Shown in pieces: positions 15,831 to 23,638 of a stretch of DNA of 64,000 nucleotides. The translations under genes were made by a program, and so were the position numbers. The notes under the pieces were generated by a model. The model had not been told where the DNA came from. It saw only the letters and a program-made list of their open reading frames with translations, and made no database searches. The stretch spans positions 62,001 to 126,000 of the forward strand of contig CALRAD010000002.1 in the NCBI GenBank assembly GCA_943350395.1, given 5' to 3'. The stretch's first letter is position 1. Every line of letters begins with the position of its first letter. This stretch comes from Candidatus Peribacteria bacterium. GTDB lineage: Bacteria > Patescibacteriota > Gracilibacteria > Peribacterales > Peribacteraceae.

Positions 15831-16937
15831 ATGCGTTTACTTATGATCAGTGGCGATAGAAGTCTTGCTGCCGGTAAGGCTGGTGCATTTTCGGAAACTC
15901 TTCAAGAACTTTGCAAACACTTTGAGCGCATCGATATTCTCTGCCCTCGAGTACAAGCAATACAGCAAGTACGAGTGTTGCATACCAATGTCTTTGTTCA
16001 TCCCTCGTCGAGGGGTCTCTGGTATCAGCCACTGTGGATCCTGAAGAAAGGCAGAGAACTTTTTCAGGCGCATCATCACGACATCACGACCGTGCATGAA
16101 TATCCGCCGTTCTATAACGGCATCGGAGCGCGTTTCCTGAAGAGACATATCAAGATTTCCGCAGTGCTCGAGATTCATCACATCGTCGGATTCCCTCAGG
16201 CTTCTTCCGTGAGCGAATACATCGGTCGTATTCTCAGTCGATGGTTTTTTGCCTCTCATACGAAACATTTTGAGGCGGTGCGTGTCGTCAATCGCACCGT
16301 ACAGTCGCAACTTTCTGCATGGGGAGTGTCGCCTGAAAAAATTTCCGTCGTACCATCGGTCTATCTGGATCACAGTTTTATTGCATCCGTGCAAAATTCT
16401 TCAGAGAAATTTGATCTGGTCTTCGCTGCGAGGCTTACGCATAACAAGGGATTGCTGCAGGTGATTCGTGCTATGGAAAAGTTGCCTACAATGACGCTTA
16501 TGGTGATTGGAGACGGTCCTGTCAGGCGTCGTGCCGAAGACCTTGTTCGTTCGCTTGGACTTTCTTCACGCGTGAGGTTTGCAGGTTGGCTGCCGCAAGC
16601 TTCCGAAGTACGTTCGAAAATCTTGCATGGTCGTCTTTTCATCATGAATTCGAGAAGCGAAGGGAACCCTCGAGTGGCGATCGAAGCGATGGCGCTCGGC
16701 GTGCCCGTACTCGCAACTCGTGTCGGCATCATGCCGGACGTGATTGAAGACGGCGTGAACGGTATGTTTACCGATGGCACAGCCGAAGATATTGCAGCGA
16801 AAGCTCGCAGTGTGCTTTCTGATCCCACAAAGCTTGCGGCGATGGGGCGAGAAGCAGCAAAAATTTCCGGACGCTTCGAAAAAACTGCGGCGATCAAGGT
16901 CTATGCTGATTTTTTGAAATCTTTCGCGAGAACGTAG
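15831..16937 (+). CDS. GT4-family glycosyltransferase
   Basis: 368 residues from the ATG at 15831 (MRLLMISGDRSLAAGK). The N-terminal domain contains HEYPPFYNGIGA and LEIHHIVGF; the C-terminal domain contains FAARLTHNKGLLQVIRAM and the donor site SRSEGNPRVAIEAMALGVPVLATRVG. It is a cytoplasmic GT-B transferase for glycan assembly, sugar unknown. The AT-rich tract before this start (tatatttttctaatactct) may supply a promoter now that the gene has been separated from its upstream partner. The stop codon lies in a 28-bp palindrome. Confidence 0.87.
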   Translation: MRLLMISGDRSLAAGKAGAFSETLQELCKHFERIDILCPRVQAIQQVRVLHTNVFVHPSSRGLWYQPLWILKKGRELFQAHHHDITTVHEYPPFYNGIGARFLKRHIKISAVLEIHHIVGFPQASSVSEYIGRILSRWFFASHTKHFEAVRVVNRTVQSQLSAWGVSPEKISVVPSVYLDHSFIASVQNSSEKFDLVFAARLTHNKGLLQVIRAMEKLPTMTLMVIGDGPVRRRAEDLVRSLGLSSRVRFAGWLPQASEVRSKILHGRLFIMNSRSEGNPRVAIEAMALGVPVLATRVGIMPDVIEDGVNGMFTDGTAEDIAAKARSVLSDPTKLAAMGREAAKISGRFEKTAAIKVYADFLKSFART

Positions 16938-16961
16938 AGACGCAAAATTTTGCGTCTCTAC
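16934..16961. repeat. Perfect 28-bp palindrome
   Basis: GTAGAGACGCAAAA followed directly by its exact reverse complement. It includes the stop codon of the upstream glycosyltransferase (16935-16937). With no unpaired loop it would extrude as a 14-bp arm. It could end transcription or be a dispersed repeat; I saw no second copy in this window. Confidence 0.85.
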
Positions 16962-16984
16962 ACCAGATTATTTTCCCTCTCTCC

Positions 16985-18022
16985 ATGAAACTTCTCTTCA
17001 TCACCCAGAAACTGAAAGAACAGGATGCCTTCGGCGTTCTCTGGGTGCGTGAGTTCATCCGGCAAGGATTCGACGTGACGGTGATTTGCCTCGAGGGATC
17101 ACCTGAGACATTTGAATTCCCCGTTCATTCTCTCGGTAAAGAGTCGGGTTTACCAAAGCTACAATCAGCACTTCGATTCGAAAAACTGATCACAACACTT
17201 CCCTACGATCGCGTATTCGTGCACATGGCTCCTGTCTGGTATGCACTCGGGTTTTGGCTTTGGGTCATCAGGAGAGTGCCGACGTATCTCTGGTACACGC
17301 ATTACAAGATGCAGCTAGGAGTTCAGCTCTTCGGGTGGTTTGGCACTCGCTTCTTCTGTGCGACCCCTCAAAGCTTGCCGCAATTCCAAGATTCGCCGAA
17401 AAAGACTGTTGTTGGTCACGGCATCGACCTCGGTTTTTGGCAGAAGCGTGCAAATGTCTGCCAAGATTCGTACCGGTTGCTCGTCGTGCATCGTTTGAGC
17501 CGATCAAAGCGTTTGGAACTTTCGATTCTTGCATTGCGGCTCCTCGATTCTTCTTTCACGATTGACGTCTATGGCATCGAAGCGGAGTCCGCGTATGCCG
17601 CCGAGATGAAAACATTGGTCGCAGCACTCAAACTGGAGTCGCGTGTGACCTTTCACGGCACGGTCCCGATGCAAAAGTTGCCCGAACTTTATTCCCATCA
17701 CCGCCTGATCCTGAATATGGCGAGTGAAACGATCGACAAGACGATGCTCGAGGCGATGACCTGCGGCTGCTATCCGGTGACAACACTTGCGAACGCTGTT
17801 GCGATAGGTCTGACGACCCCCACCCCCAACCCCTCCCCCGAGGGGGGAGGGGAGGTTGTTGCACCGAGCACTGATACGCCTGATGCAATCGCGACTTTCA
17901 TTCGACAGTACGCAGAAGTTGCTCCGATCGATGCGGATACGATGTATCAGATTGTCAGTGAGCACCACAGTCTGGAGGGACTCATCACGATGATGGGGAA
18001 GCACATCAGATCAGGGCAGTGA
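16985..18022 (+). CDS. GT4-like glycosyltransferase with in-frame palindrome
   Basis: 345 residues. The N-terminal part is MKLLFITQKLKEQDAFGVL; the C-terminal half has LLVVHRLSRSKRLELSILAL and HGTVPMQKLPELYSHH, then the donor site ETIDKTMLEAMTCGCYPV. These fit a divergent GT4 enzyme. Near residue 280 the protein contains TPTPNPSPEGGGE, translated from the same palindrome that interrupts mevalonate kinase. The insertion is near the C-terminus, after the donor site, in a likely surface loop. The gene ends 2 bp from the convergent aminotransferase gene. Confidence 0.78.
   Translation: MKLLFITQKLKEQDAFGVLWVREFIRQGFDVTVICLEGSPETFEFPVHSLGKESGLPKLQSALRFEKLITTLPYDRVFVHMAPVWYALGFWLWVIRRVPTYLWYTHYKMQLGVQLFGWFGTRFFCATPQSLPQFQDSPKKTVVGHGIDLGFWQKRANVCQDSYRLLVVHRLSRSKRLELSILALRLLDSSFTIDVYGIEAESAYAAEMKTLVAALKLESRVTFHGTVPMQKLPELYSHHRLILNMASETIDKTMLEAMTCGCYPVTTLANAVAIGLTTPTPNPSPEGGGEVVAPSTDTPDAIATFIRQYAEVAPIDADTMYQIVSEHHSLEGLITMMGKHIRSGQ
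17830..17852. repeat. GC-rich palindrome inside a glycosyltransferase (second copy)
   Basis: CCCCTCCCCC (17830-17839), a 3-base loop and the complementary arm (17843-17852) are identical to 8340-8362, including a shared cccccacccc flank. It is read in frame. The two host genes are unrelated and on opposite strands. Confidence 0.9.
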
Positions 18023-18024
18023 TA

Positions 18025-19140
18025 TCAGAGAACCGCGCACACGTCGCGTATTTGCTCTTCGGTCAGCTCCGGGAACATCGGCAGAGATAGGATTTCTCCT
18101 GCCATGTTCTCCGCAACCGGAAAATCACCTTTCTTCCAAATGCCTGCATACGCTTCCTGCAGGTGGATGGGGATAGGGTAGTGGATGCCGGTTGAGATTC
18201 CCTGCTGTTTCAACTTCTCCTGCACCACATCGCGATTCTTCACCCTCATCACGAAGAGATGATAATTTGAGCTTCGGTCAGCGTGAGCAGTGAAAAGCTT
18301 CACGTTCGGATTGTCTGTGAGAAGCTCTCGGTAGAGTGCAGCATTTTTTCTCCGTGCGTTGTTCCATGCATCGAGATGTGGGAGTTTCACTGAGAGCACC
18401 GCACCCTGTATGCCATCCATGCGTTCGTTCTTGCCGACGATTGCGTGTTTGTATTTTTCGGGCATGCCGTGATCGCGAAGCATTCTGATTTTTTTTGCGA
18501 TAGCTTCGTCATTGGTGGTGACGGCACCTCCCTCCCCGTACGCACCGAGGTTTTTTCCGGGATAGAAGCTGAAGGCGCCGGCATGAGCCATCGATCCCGC
18601 CTTCGCTAAAGTTTCGGCGGGCAAGCCGGCCTTTTTGCCTTTGTAGAGCGATCCGTGCGCTTGGCACGCATCTTCGATGACGATAAGACTATGCTTCTTC
18701 GCAATTGCTATGACGGTGTCCATGTCCGCACATTGTCCGTAGAGGTGCACCGGAATGATTGCTTTTGTTTTCTTCGTGATGGCCTGTTCGATCTTTGTCG
18801 TATCGATCAGCGCATCGTCTTCGTTGCAGTCGACGAGGATCGGCGTTGCGTTTGCAAGTGAGATCGCTTCAGCCGATGCGAAGAAAGAATTGGCAACGGT
18901 GATCACTTCATCGCCTCGACCGATGCCGTATGCGCGGAGGATCAGTTCCAGTGCGGATGTTCCGTTTCCGACCCCGATACAGTGTTTCGCACCGCAGTAC
19001 TCGGCAAAGGCTTTCTCAAACTTCTCCACGAAAGGTCCCGAAGCGAATGCACACGAATCGACGACGGCTTGAATGGCGGGGTCTATCTCACGCTTGATCG
19101 ATGCGTACTGCGCTTTGAGGTCCAAGAAGGGAACAGGCAT
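18025..19140 (-). CDS. DegT/DnrJ/EryC1/StrS-family sugar aminotransferase
   Basis: 371 residues. PLP-dependent transamination of a keto-sugar nucleotide is predicted. Motifs: VGNGTSALELILRA, GDEVITVANSFFAS, IEDACQAHGS, and the PLP-binding Lys in AFSFYPGKNLGAYGEGGAV. The C-terminal half (GMPEKYKHAIVGKNERMDGIQGAVL and GIHYPIPIHLQEAY) is typical of the family. A 4-keto sugar from RmlB is a plausible substrate; 3-amino and 4-amino products cannot be separated by sequence alone. A short tandem repeat follows upstream at 19161-19191. Confidence 0.9.
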   Translation of the reverse strand: MPVPFLDLKAQYASIKREIDPAIQAVVDSCAFASGPFVEKFEKAFAEYCGAKHCIGVGNGTSALELILRAYGIGRGDEVITVANSFFASAEAISLANATPILVDCNEDDALIDTTKIEQAITKKTKAIIPVHLYGQCADMDTVIAIAKKHSLIVIEDACQAHGSLYKGKKAGLPAETLAKAGSMAHAGAFSFYPGKNLGAYGEGGAVTTNDEAIAKKIRMLRDHGMPEKYKHAIVGKNERMDGIQGAVLSVKLPHLDAWNNARRKNAALYRELLTDNPNVKLFTAHADRSSNYHLFVMRVKNRDVVQEKLKQQGISTGIHYPIPIHLQEAYAGIWKKGDFPVAENMAGEILSLPMFPELTEEQIRDVCAVL

Positions 19141-19160
19141 GGAGTGAGAATAGCATGATC

Positions 19161-19191
19161 GGCTTTAAGCTTTAAGCGTTAGGCTTTAAGC
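19161..19191. repeat. Short direct repeats of GGCTTTAAGC
   Basis: GGCTTTAAGC occurs at 19161-19170 and 19182-19191, with an overlapping GCTTTAAGCG at 19169-19178. The tract fills the short gap between divergent genes and may contain operator half-sites or be slippage-derived. Confidence 0.6.
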
Positions 19192-19199
19192 TGTGAGCG

Positions 19200-20015
19200 A
19201 TGTCCGATTGTATCCCCTGCACCGTGCAAGTCCTCACGCACAATAATGCGTTGACCATTCGACAGAACCTCGAGTCGCTCCGCGCGTTCGGCGAAGTGAT
19301 CGTGCAGGACGGATACTCGACAGACGGGACGCGAGAGATCGCACAGGGGTATCCGAACGTCCGTTTGATGGATCAGGATCGTAGATTTCTTGGGGGGGAT
19401 GGATATATCAACGATTTCTCTTCCATGCGAAATCTGAGTATCTTTGCTGCGAAGTACGATTGGATTTTCCCCGAGGATGCCGACGAATACCTCTCACCCG
19501 AAGTCATCGAAGAGATCCGTTCGATCGTCGAGAGAGGCGAGCCGGGCGTGTATCAGGCTTTCCGGAGATTTTTCATCAATGGAGAACCTATCATGCATTC
19601 ATCGGGGTATCCCGCGATGCAAATCCGTCTCTTTCACCGTTCGTGCACCGTGTCGGGGTACCGAAAACCCGTGCATGAACTCCTCACGTTGCAGCCGAAT
19701 GTGTCTGTTCGAATGCTCCGGAATGAACTGCCTCTTCCTTTGCCTCCTGCCTCTCATTTACATCGAAAGTACCGTCGGTATCTCGACATGGAAACCAGAC
19801 GTCATCGCGGTATTTCTCTTTCCCATTGGTTCTGTTTCGTTGTGTGGAGGAGCTTGCGCACGATGGTTTATCTTTCAATCAGAACGCTGTGGATTTTGGT
19901 GACCCCTCGCACGGGGAAAAGGATGCCCCTTGCGTACGAATGGCAGGCGATTTCGTACTCCTTTCTGCTGATGATCCTCACATTTCCTCCGTTCAATCGT
20001 TCACCGAAGCAGTGA
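19200..20015 (+). CDS. GT2-family glycosyltransferase
   Basis: 271 residues. A GT-A fold is indicated by the start CTVQVLTHNNALTIRQNLESL, then VIVQDGYSTDGTREIA and the metal-binding acidic motif in FPEDADEYLSPE (the DXD region). This resembles the SunS/beta-1,4-glucosyltransferase-like branch that has a short C-terminal hydrophobic end (TMVYLSIRTLWILVTP and ISYSFLLMILTF) which probably contacts the membrane. Donor sugar is unknown. The last 15 bp overlap the convergent HAD phosphatase gene. Confidence 0.82.
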   Translation: MSDCIPCTVQVLTHNNALTIRQNLESLRAFGEVIVQDGYSTDGTREIAQGYPNVRLMDQDRRFLGGDGYINDFSSMRNLSIFAAKYDWIFPEDADEYLSPEVIEEIRSIVERGEPGVYQAFRRFFINGEPIMHSSGYPAMQIRLFHRSCTVSGYRKPVHELLTLQPNVSVRMLRNELPLPLPPASHLHRKYRRYLDMETRRHRGISLSHWFCFVVWRSLRTMVYLSIRTLWILVTPRTGKRMPLAYEWQAISYSFLLMILTFPPFNRSPKQ

Positions 20016-20621
20016 CAGAAGTTCCCCAATGGACGTGACCAGATGCGTTGGGTTCAGCATCTGTAGGCATTCTTTCTTTCGAATCCCGGAGAGCACTCCG
20101 CATGTGGTGAGATGGAGTGCTTTGCCTGCGAGAATATCTGCCTCAGTGTCTCCAATCACCCAACTACTCGGATCACAATCGTGCCGAATGAGCTCTATTT
20201 TTTTCGCCACCGGATCTTTTCCTGCAGCGGCGATTCGAATGTCGGAACATAGTTCATGAAGTCCAAATGATTGGATTTCCCTCATCGCAGTTTTGGAATT
20301 TTTTCGAAGGGTGACGAGGATGAGAGTATGATTTGCTTTCAATGTTCTCAGCGTCTCATGCGCCCCCGGTAGCAGCGTGTCGAATGCCAGAAATTCCGTC
20401 GATTCGATCACAAGTTCCCTTTCTCTTTGGTACCGTGCGCAATCCACGTTCGGATAGTGGCGACGGAGAATCTCTTTTTCCGGAATTCTCGATCGTTTCA
20501 ATTCCCAGTATTCCGTTTCCGACAGGACAGCAGGAGTTTTTCCCAAGCAGTGTGCGTGCACGCGGTGATAGCGTGCCCGGTTCTCTATGATTGTGCCGTC
20601 GAAATCGAAGAAGAGGATCAT
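20001..20621 (-). CDS. HAD-superfamily phosphatase
   Basis: 206 residues. All four HAD motifs are present: DFDGTI with the nucleophilic Asp at the N-terminus, VTLRKNS (motif II Thr), a Lys region near AGKDPVAKK (motif III), and IGDTEADILAG (motif IV). A helical cap of about 70 residues follows the first motif, as in subfamily I phosphoglycolate phosphatase-like enzymes. The position next to an epimerase and glycosyltransferases suggests dephosphorylation of a sugar phosphate. It overlaps the epimerase gene by 4 bp, so it is co-transcribed. Confidence 0.85.
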   Translation of the reverse strand: MILFFDFDGTIIENRARYHRVHAHCLGKTPAVLSETEYWELKRSRIPEKEILRRHYPNVDCARYQRERELVIESTEFLAFDTLLPGAHETLRTLKANHTLILVTLRKNSKTAMREIQSFGLHELCSDIRIAAAGKDPVAKKIELIRHDCDPSSWVIGDTEADILAGKALHLTTCGVLSGIRKKECLQMLNPTHLVTSIGELLSLLR

Positions 20622-21523
20622 TGCATTTGTCGCAGAGAAGCATCGTACTGCATTTGGAGACCTTCCGAGAGGGGAATCTTTGCTTCAAATCCGAGAAGCT
20701 TTTTTGCTTTTGAGACATCGAAACGAAAGTTGATTTTGGGTTTTTGGCGTTCTTTGGAGATCAGTTCCAGTTTCTTTCCGGAGATTCGTACGATTTCTTC
20801 CGCGACTGTTTTCAGCGTCACCGTGTTGCCGCTCGCGATCACGAATGTCCCGTTCGCACCATGCTCCAGTGCGTGCATGATCGATCTCGCCGCATCGCTC
20901 ACTTCGATATAGTCACGCTCGTCGCTGCCGTCCCCGAAGAGGACAGGCGCCTCTCCCATCGCTACTTTTTCGATGAAGAGAGGGATCGCCTTGATCTTCG
21001 GCTCTCCTTTTCCGTAGATCTGCGTGATGCGGAGAATCGTGAGTGCGCATCCTGTTCGATCTGCGAATTCCTGCAGGATTCTTTCGCCTTGAATTTTTGC
21101 TTTCCCGTACTCGGAGATCGGCTCGGTGGAATGTGTCTCGTCGATGGGCAGCGATTTCGGCATTCCGAAGACATCGATGCTGCTTGCGTACACGATGTGT
21201 TTGATTTTCGGTGGAAGAATACTGAGAAGATGCCGGAGTCCTTCTGTTTGCGTCGTCTGCAGGGTTTCCTGCTCCTCCTTCGAGGAGCCGGCTTTCGGCA
21301 TTTCCGCTGCGAGATGGATGAGGATGTCGATGTCGTTCATTCTCGTCTCGATGCTCTTCATTTCTTTTCCGTTCGTGAGGTCCGCAACGATTTCATGGAT
21401 GTCTTTTCCACATGATCTCGTCCCGCGAACGATCGCCGAAACGTCAAAGGATGCTTCTCGAAGCAGGGGTACGACATGCGACCCCAAAAACCCCGTTGCA
21501 CCGGTGATCAGCACTTTCTTCAT
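20618..21523 (-). CDS. NAD-dependent sugar epimerase/dehydratase (extended SDR)
   Basis: 301 residues. GATGFLGSHVVP binds NAD(P); YASSIDVFG and the catalytic Tyr/Lys in SEYGKAKIQGE follow in the correct order, and KKLLGFEAKIPLSEGLQ is the usual C-terminal helix. It acts on an NDP-sugar, probably as an epimerase, reductase or dehydratase; sequence does not tell which. It overlaps both neighbours by 4 bp (HAD phosphatase and ATP-grasp genes), so all three form a translationally coupled set. Confidence 0.85.
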   Translation of the reverse strand: MKKVLITGATGFLGSHVVPLLREASFDVSAIVRGTRSCGKDIHEIVADLTNGKEMKSIETRMNDIDILIHLAAEMPKAGSSKEEQETLQTTQTEGLRHLLSILPPKIKHIVYASSIDVFGMPKSLPIDETHSTEPISEYGKAKIQGERILQEFADRTGCALTILRITQIYGKGEPKIKAIPLFIEKVAMGEAPVLFGDGSDERDYIEVSDAARSIMHALEHGANGTFVIASGNTVTLKTVAEEIVRISGKKLELISKERQKPKINFRFDVSKAKKLLGFEAKIPLSEGLQMQYDASLRQMQ

Positions 21524-22599
21524 CCGGCGTGTAGGGAGGAACGTCGTGCGAGCAGTTTTGCCGCATCGCTCTCAATCGCATCGACGGTGGTGAGGATTGG
21601 TTCGATGTCCATCCCGCGGATCCATGCGAGATTGTCGGGAAGAGGATTCATTTTTTTCTTGATGGGCGAGAGAGGTTCTCCGAAGGCGAGTTTCACGTAC
21701 ATCAGAGGCATATTGAGCCCCGCTGCGCTGAAGAACAGATGCGTCGTGAAGAAGCGTCCGATGTTGATCTCCGTCGGATTCGGGACACCGTGCTTGTCGT
21801 ACGTCATATCAACACTGAAGATGCCGTGAGGTTTTTTGTCGATCGCAGCGATGGTCTTGAGTGCGAGCGTATCGAGTGCGGGATCGCTTACGGTCACACC
21901 GGTGCCTGTGAGCCCCGTGACTCCCGATGGCGATCTATTCGCGAATTCCCAGTACAGACGCTTACGCCCCTGCGCCACGACCAATTCCCCGTTGTTCCAG
22001 ATCGATTGCCATGTTACCGAATCTTTCTCGAGGCATTCTGCGGCGCAGAAAGATCCCCATCCTTCCTGAAAATCGATCCATGCCTTCGCCTGATTTCTGC
22101 TCTCTGTGGGGAGTGACCCTTTGCCAAAGGCGCCCTGCGTCGCTCGGATCCAGATGCGCGGGCCGAATTCCGAGAACGCTTTGTCGAGGTCGGCTTCCGT
22201 TCCGATCATCATCGTTCGCGGGACGGGCAGACCCGCTTTCGCCCAGCATTGGTACGATAGGTATTTATTTTGGCAGACGCGGATCGTTTCGATGTCCGGC
22301 AGAAAGACTTTGCATGAAAGTTTTTCTCTGTGTTCCGAGAGGAAAGCGATTTCGAAATCCGGTTGCGCGAAGATCAATTCCGCTCCCGTTTCTTTGACAA
22401 TCTGGTTGAGGATTGGAAGGTAGTCCGGATCACTCGCAAGCGGGATCAGATGACTCTCGTCCGTCTCCGAGCGTTTGAGGTAGTACTTATCCGCATCGAC
22501 GCCAATCAGACGGAATTGCTCATCTTTGGCCATGCGGAGCGAACGAACGAAATTCGTTGCAGGGGCTCCTCCGGCGCCGGTGATCAGAATCGTTCTCAT
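21520..22599 (-). CDS. ATP-grasp ligase, CarB-like
   Basis: 359 residues. The N-terminus is ILITGAGGAPATNFVRSLR with a pre-ATP-grasp Rossmann fold. The ATP-grasp core follows: RIWIRATQGAFGKGSL as the nucleotide-binding glycine-rich loop, SVDMTYDKHG and PNPTEINIGRFF as the metal-binding C-terminal sheet. Such enzymes join a carboxylate to an amine or amino acid. In this setting it could attach an amino acid or amide to a uronic acid. The substrate is not known. It is coupled to the epimerase downstream. Confidence 0.78.
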   Translation of the reverse strand: MRTILITGAGGAPATNFVRSLRMAKDEQFRLIGVDADKYYLKRSETDESHLIPLASDPDYLPILNQIVKETGAELIFAQPDFEIAFLSEHREKLSCKVFLPDIETIRVCQNKYLSYQCWAKAGLPVPRTMMIGTEADLDKAFSEFGPRIWIRATQGAFGKGSLPTESRNQAKAWIDFQEGWGSFCAAECLEKDSVTWQSIWNNGELVVAQGRKRLYWEFANRSPSGVTGLTGTGVTVSDPALDTLALKTIAAIDKKPHGIFSVDMTYDKHGVPNPTEINIGRFFTTHLFFSAAGLNMPLMYVKLAFGEPLSPIKKKMNPLPDNLAWIRGMDIEPILTTVDAIESDAAKLLARRSSLHAG

Positions 22600-22626
22600 A
22601 TGAGAGAATAGGCAGAACAGCAGATT

Positions 22627-23631
22627 TTAAATTTTCACCGGACCGTTTTTCTTGAGGGACTGATCGGCGAACTCGAGAATGCGAACCATCGTGAGACCGT
22701 CTTCACCTGAAACGATTGCTGCTTCTTCCCCACGGATGCACCTGAGAAAGTGCTGCGCCTCCTGCATCAGTGCTTCTGTCGATGGGAGTGCGGGGATGAG
22801 GATGTCGCCGCTCCTGTACTTCGGGAAGAACGGATCAGACTTCGTGGTGTCTCTGTCGATGCCTTTGTCGTAGATGCGAATTTTCTCACTCGGCTCGGTG
22901 TCGTCGTAGATGAGCATCGCTTTTCGGCCCGCGATGATGGTTTTCCTGATCTTCACGGGCGAGAGCCAACTTGCGTGGATGTGTGCTGCGAGCCCGGACC
23001 TAAACTTCAGGTGCATGTGTGCATCTTCGCTGTGGGTGCCGTAGTGCGCGCTGCCCGTTGCCATGACTTCGGTAATATCCTCAAGATCTGCGATCGCAGA
23101 CAGGATCGTGAGATCGTGAATCGCAAGATCCCAGAGGACGTTCGTGTCTTTCTGGATGAGCCCGAGGTTGATGCGCGTCGAGTCGAAGTACAAAAGCTCC
23201 CCGAGTTGTTTCTTCTGCACGAGTTCTGCAATGCGCGTCACCGATGATGTGTACGCAAACGTGTGATCGACAAGGAGTTGCAGCTTCTTTTTCTTCGCAA
23301 CTGCGACAAGTTTTTTTCCTTCTTCCACGGTACCTGTCATCGGTTTCTCGATCAGCACGTGTTTCCCTGCCTCGAGAGCTGAGAGTGCGAGAGGGAAGTG
23401 ACTTGCAGTCGGTGTTGCGATGACGATGGCATCGAGATCGGGATCCTTGAGGAGATCTTCGTATCGGTTCGTGAAGACGGTAGCCGGATACAGTCTTGAG
23501 AATTTTGCACAGCGGTCTTTCGAGAGATCGCAACCGTACTTCAAATCGCAGTGATCGATCGCCGAGAAATTCCTGAGCCAGTTCGGTCCCCAGTACCCGA
23601 GGCCGACGATACCGACGGAGCATTGCTTCAT
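22627..23631 (-). CDS. Gfo/Idh/MocA-family oxidoreductase
   Basis: 334 residues. N-terminal Rossmann fold SVGIVGLGYWGPNWLRNF, then the family signature AIVIATPTASHFPLALSALEAGKHVLIEKPMT with the catalytic Lys in EKP. The C-terminal alpha/beta domain follows (WDLAIHDLTILSAI). The WGPN variant is common in WlbA/WbpB-like UDP-N-acetylglucosaminuronate 3-dehydrogenases, so oxidation of a UDP-amino-uronic acid is a fair guess. It belongs to the minus-strand glycan set and is separated from the glycosyltransferase upstream by only 7 bp. Confidence 0.88.
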   Translation of the reverse strand: MKQCSVGIVGLGYWGPNWLRNFSAIDHCDLKYGCDLSKDRCAKFSRLYPATVFTNRYEDLLKDPDLDAIVIATPTASHFPLALSALEAGKHVLIEKPMTGTVEEGKKLVAVAKKKKLQLLVDHTFAYTSSVTRIAELVQKKQLGELLYFDSTRINLGLIQKDTNVLWDLAIHDLTILSAIADLEDITEVMATGSAHYGTHSEDAHMHLKFRSGLAAHIHASWLSPVKIRKTIIAGRKAMLIYDDTEPSEKIRIYDKGIDRDTTKSDPFFPKYRSGDILIPALPSTEALMQEAQHFLRCIRGEEAAIVSGEDGLTMVRILEFADQSLKKNGPVKI

Positions 23632-23638
23632 GTCGCGA

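Noticed and set aside
19161..19191. CRISPR-like array
   Set aside because: The units are about 10 bases with no spacers of regular length, and no cas genes are present. It is a short slippage or operator-type repeat. No CRISPR array was seen anywhere in the window.
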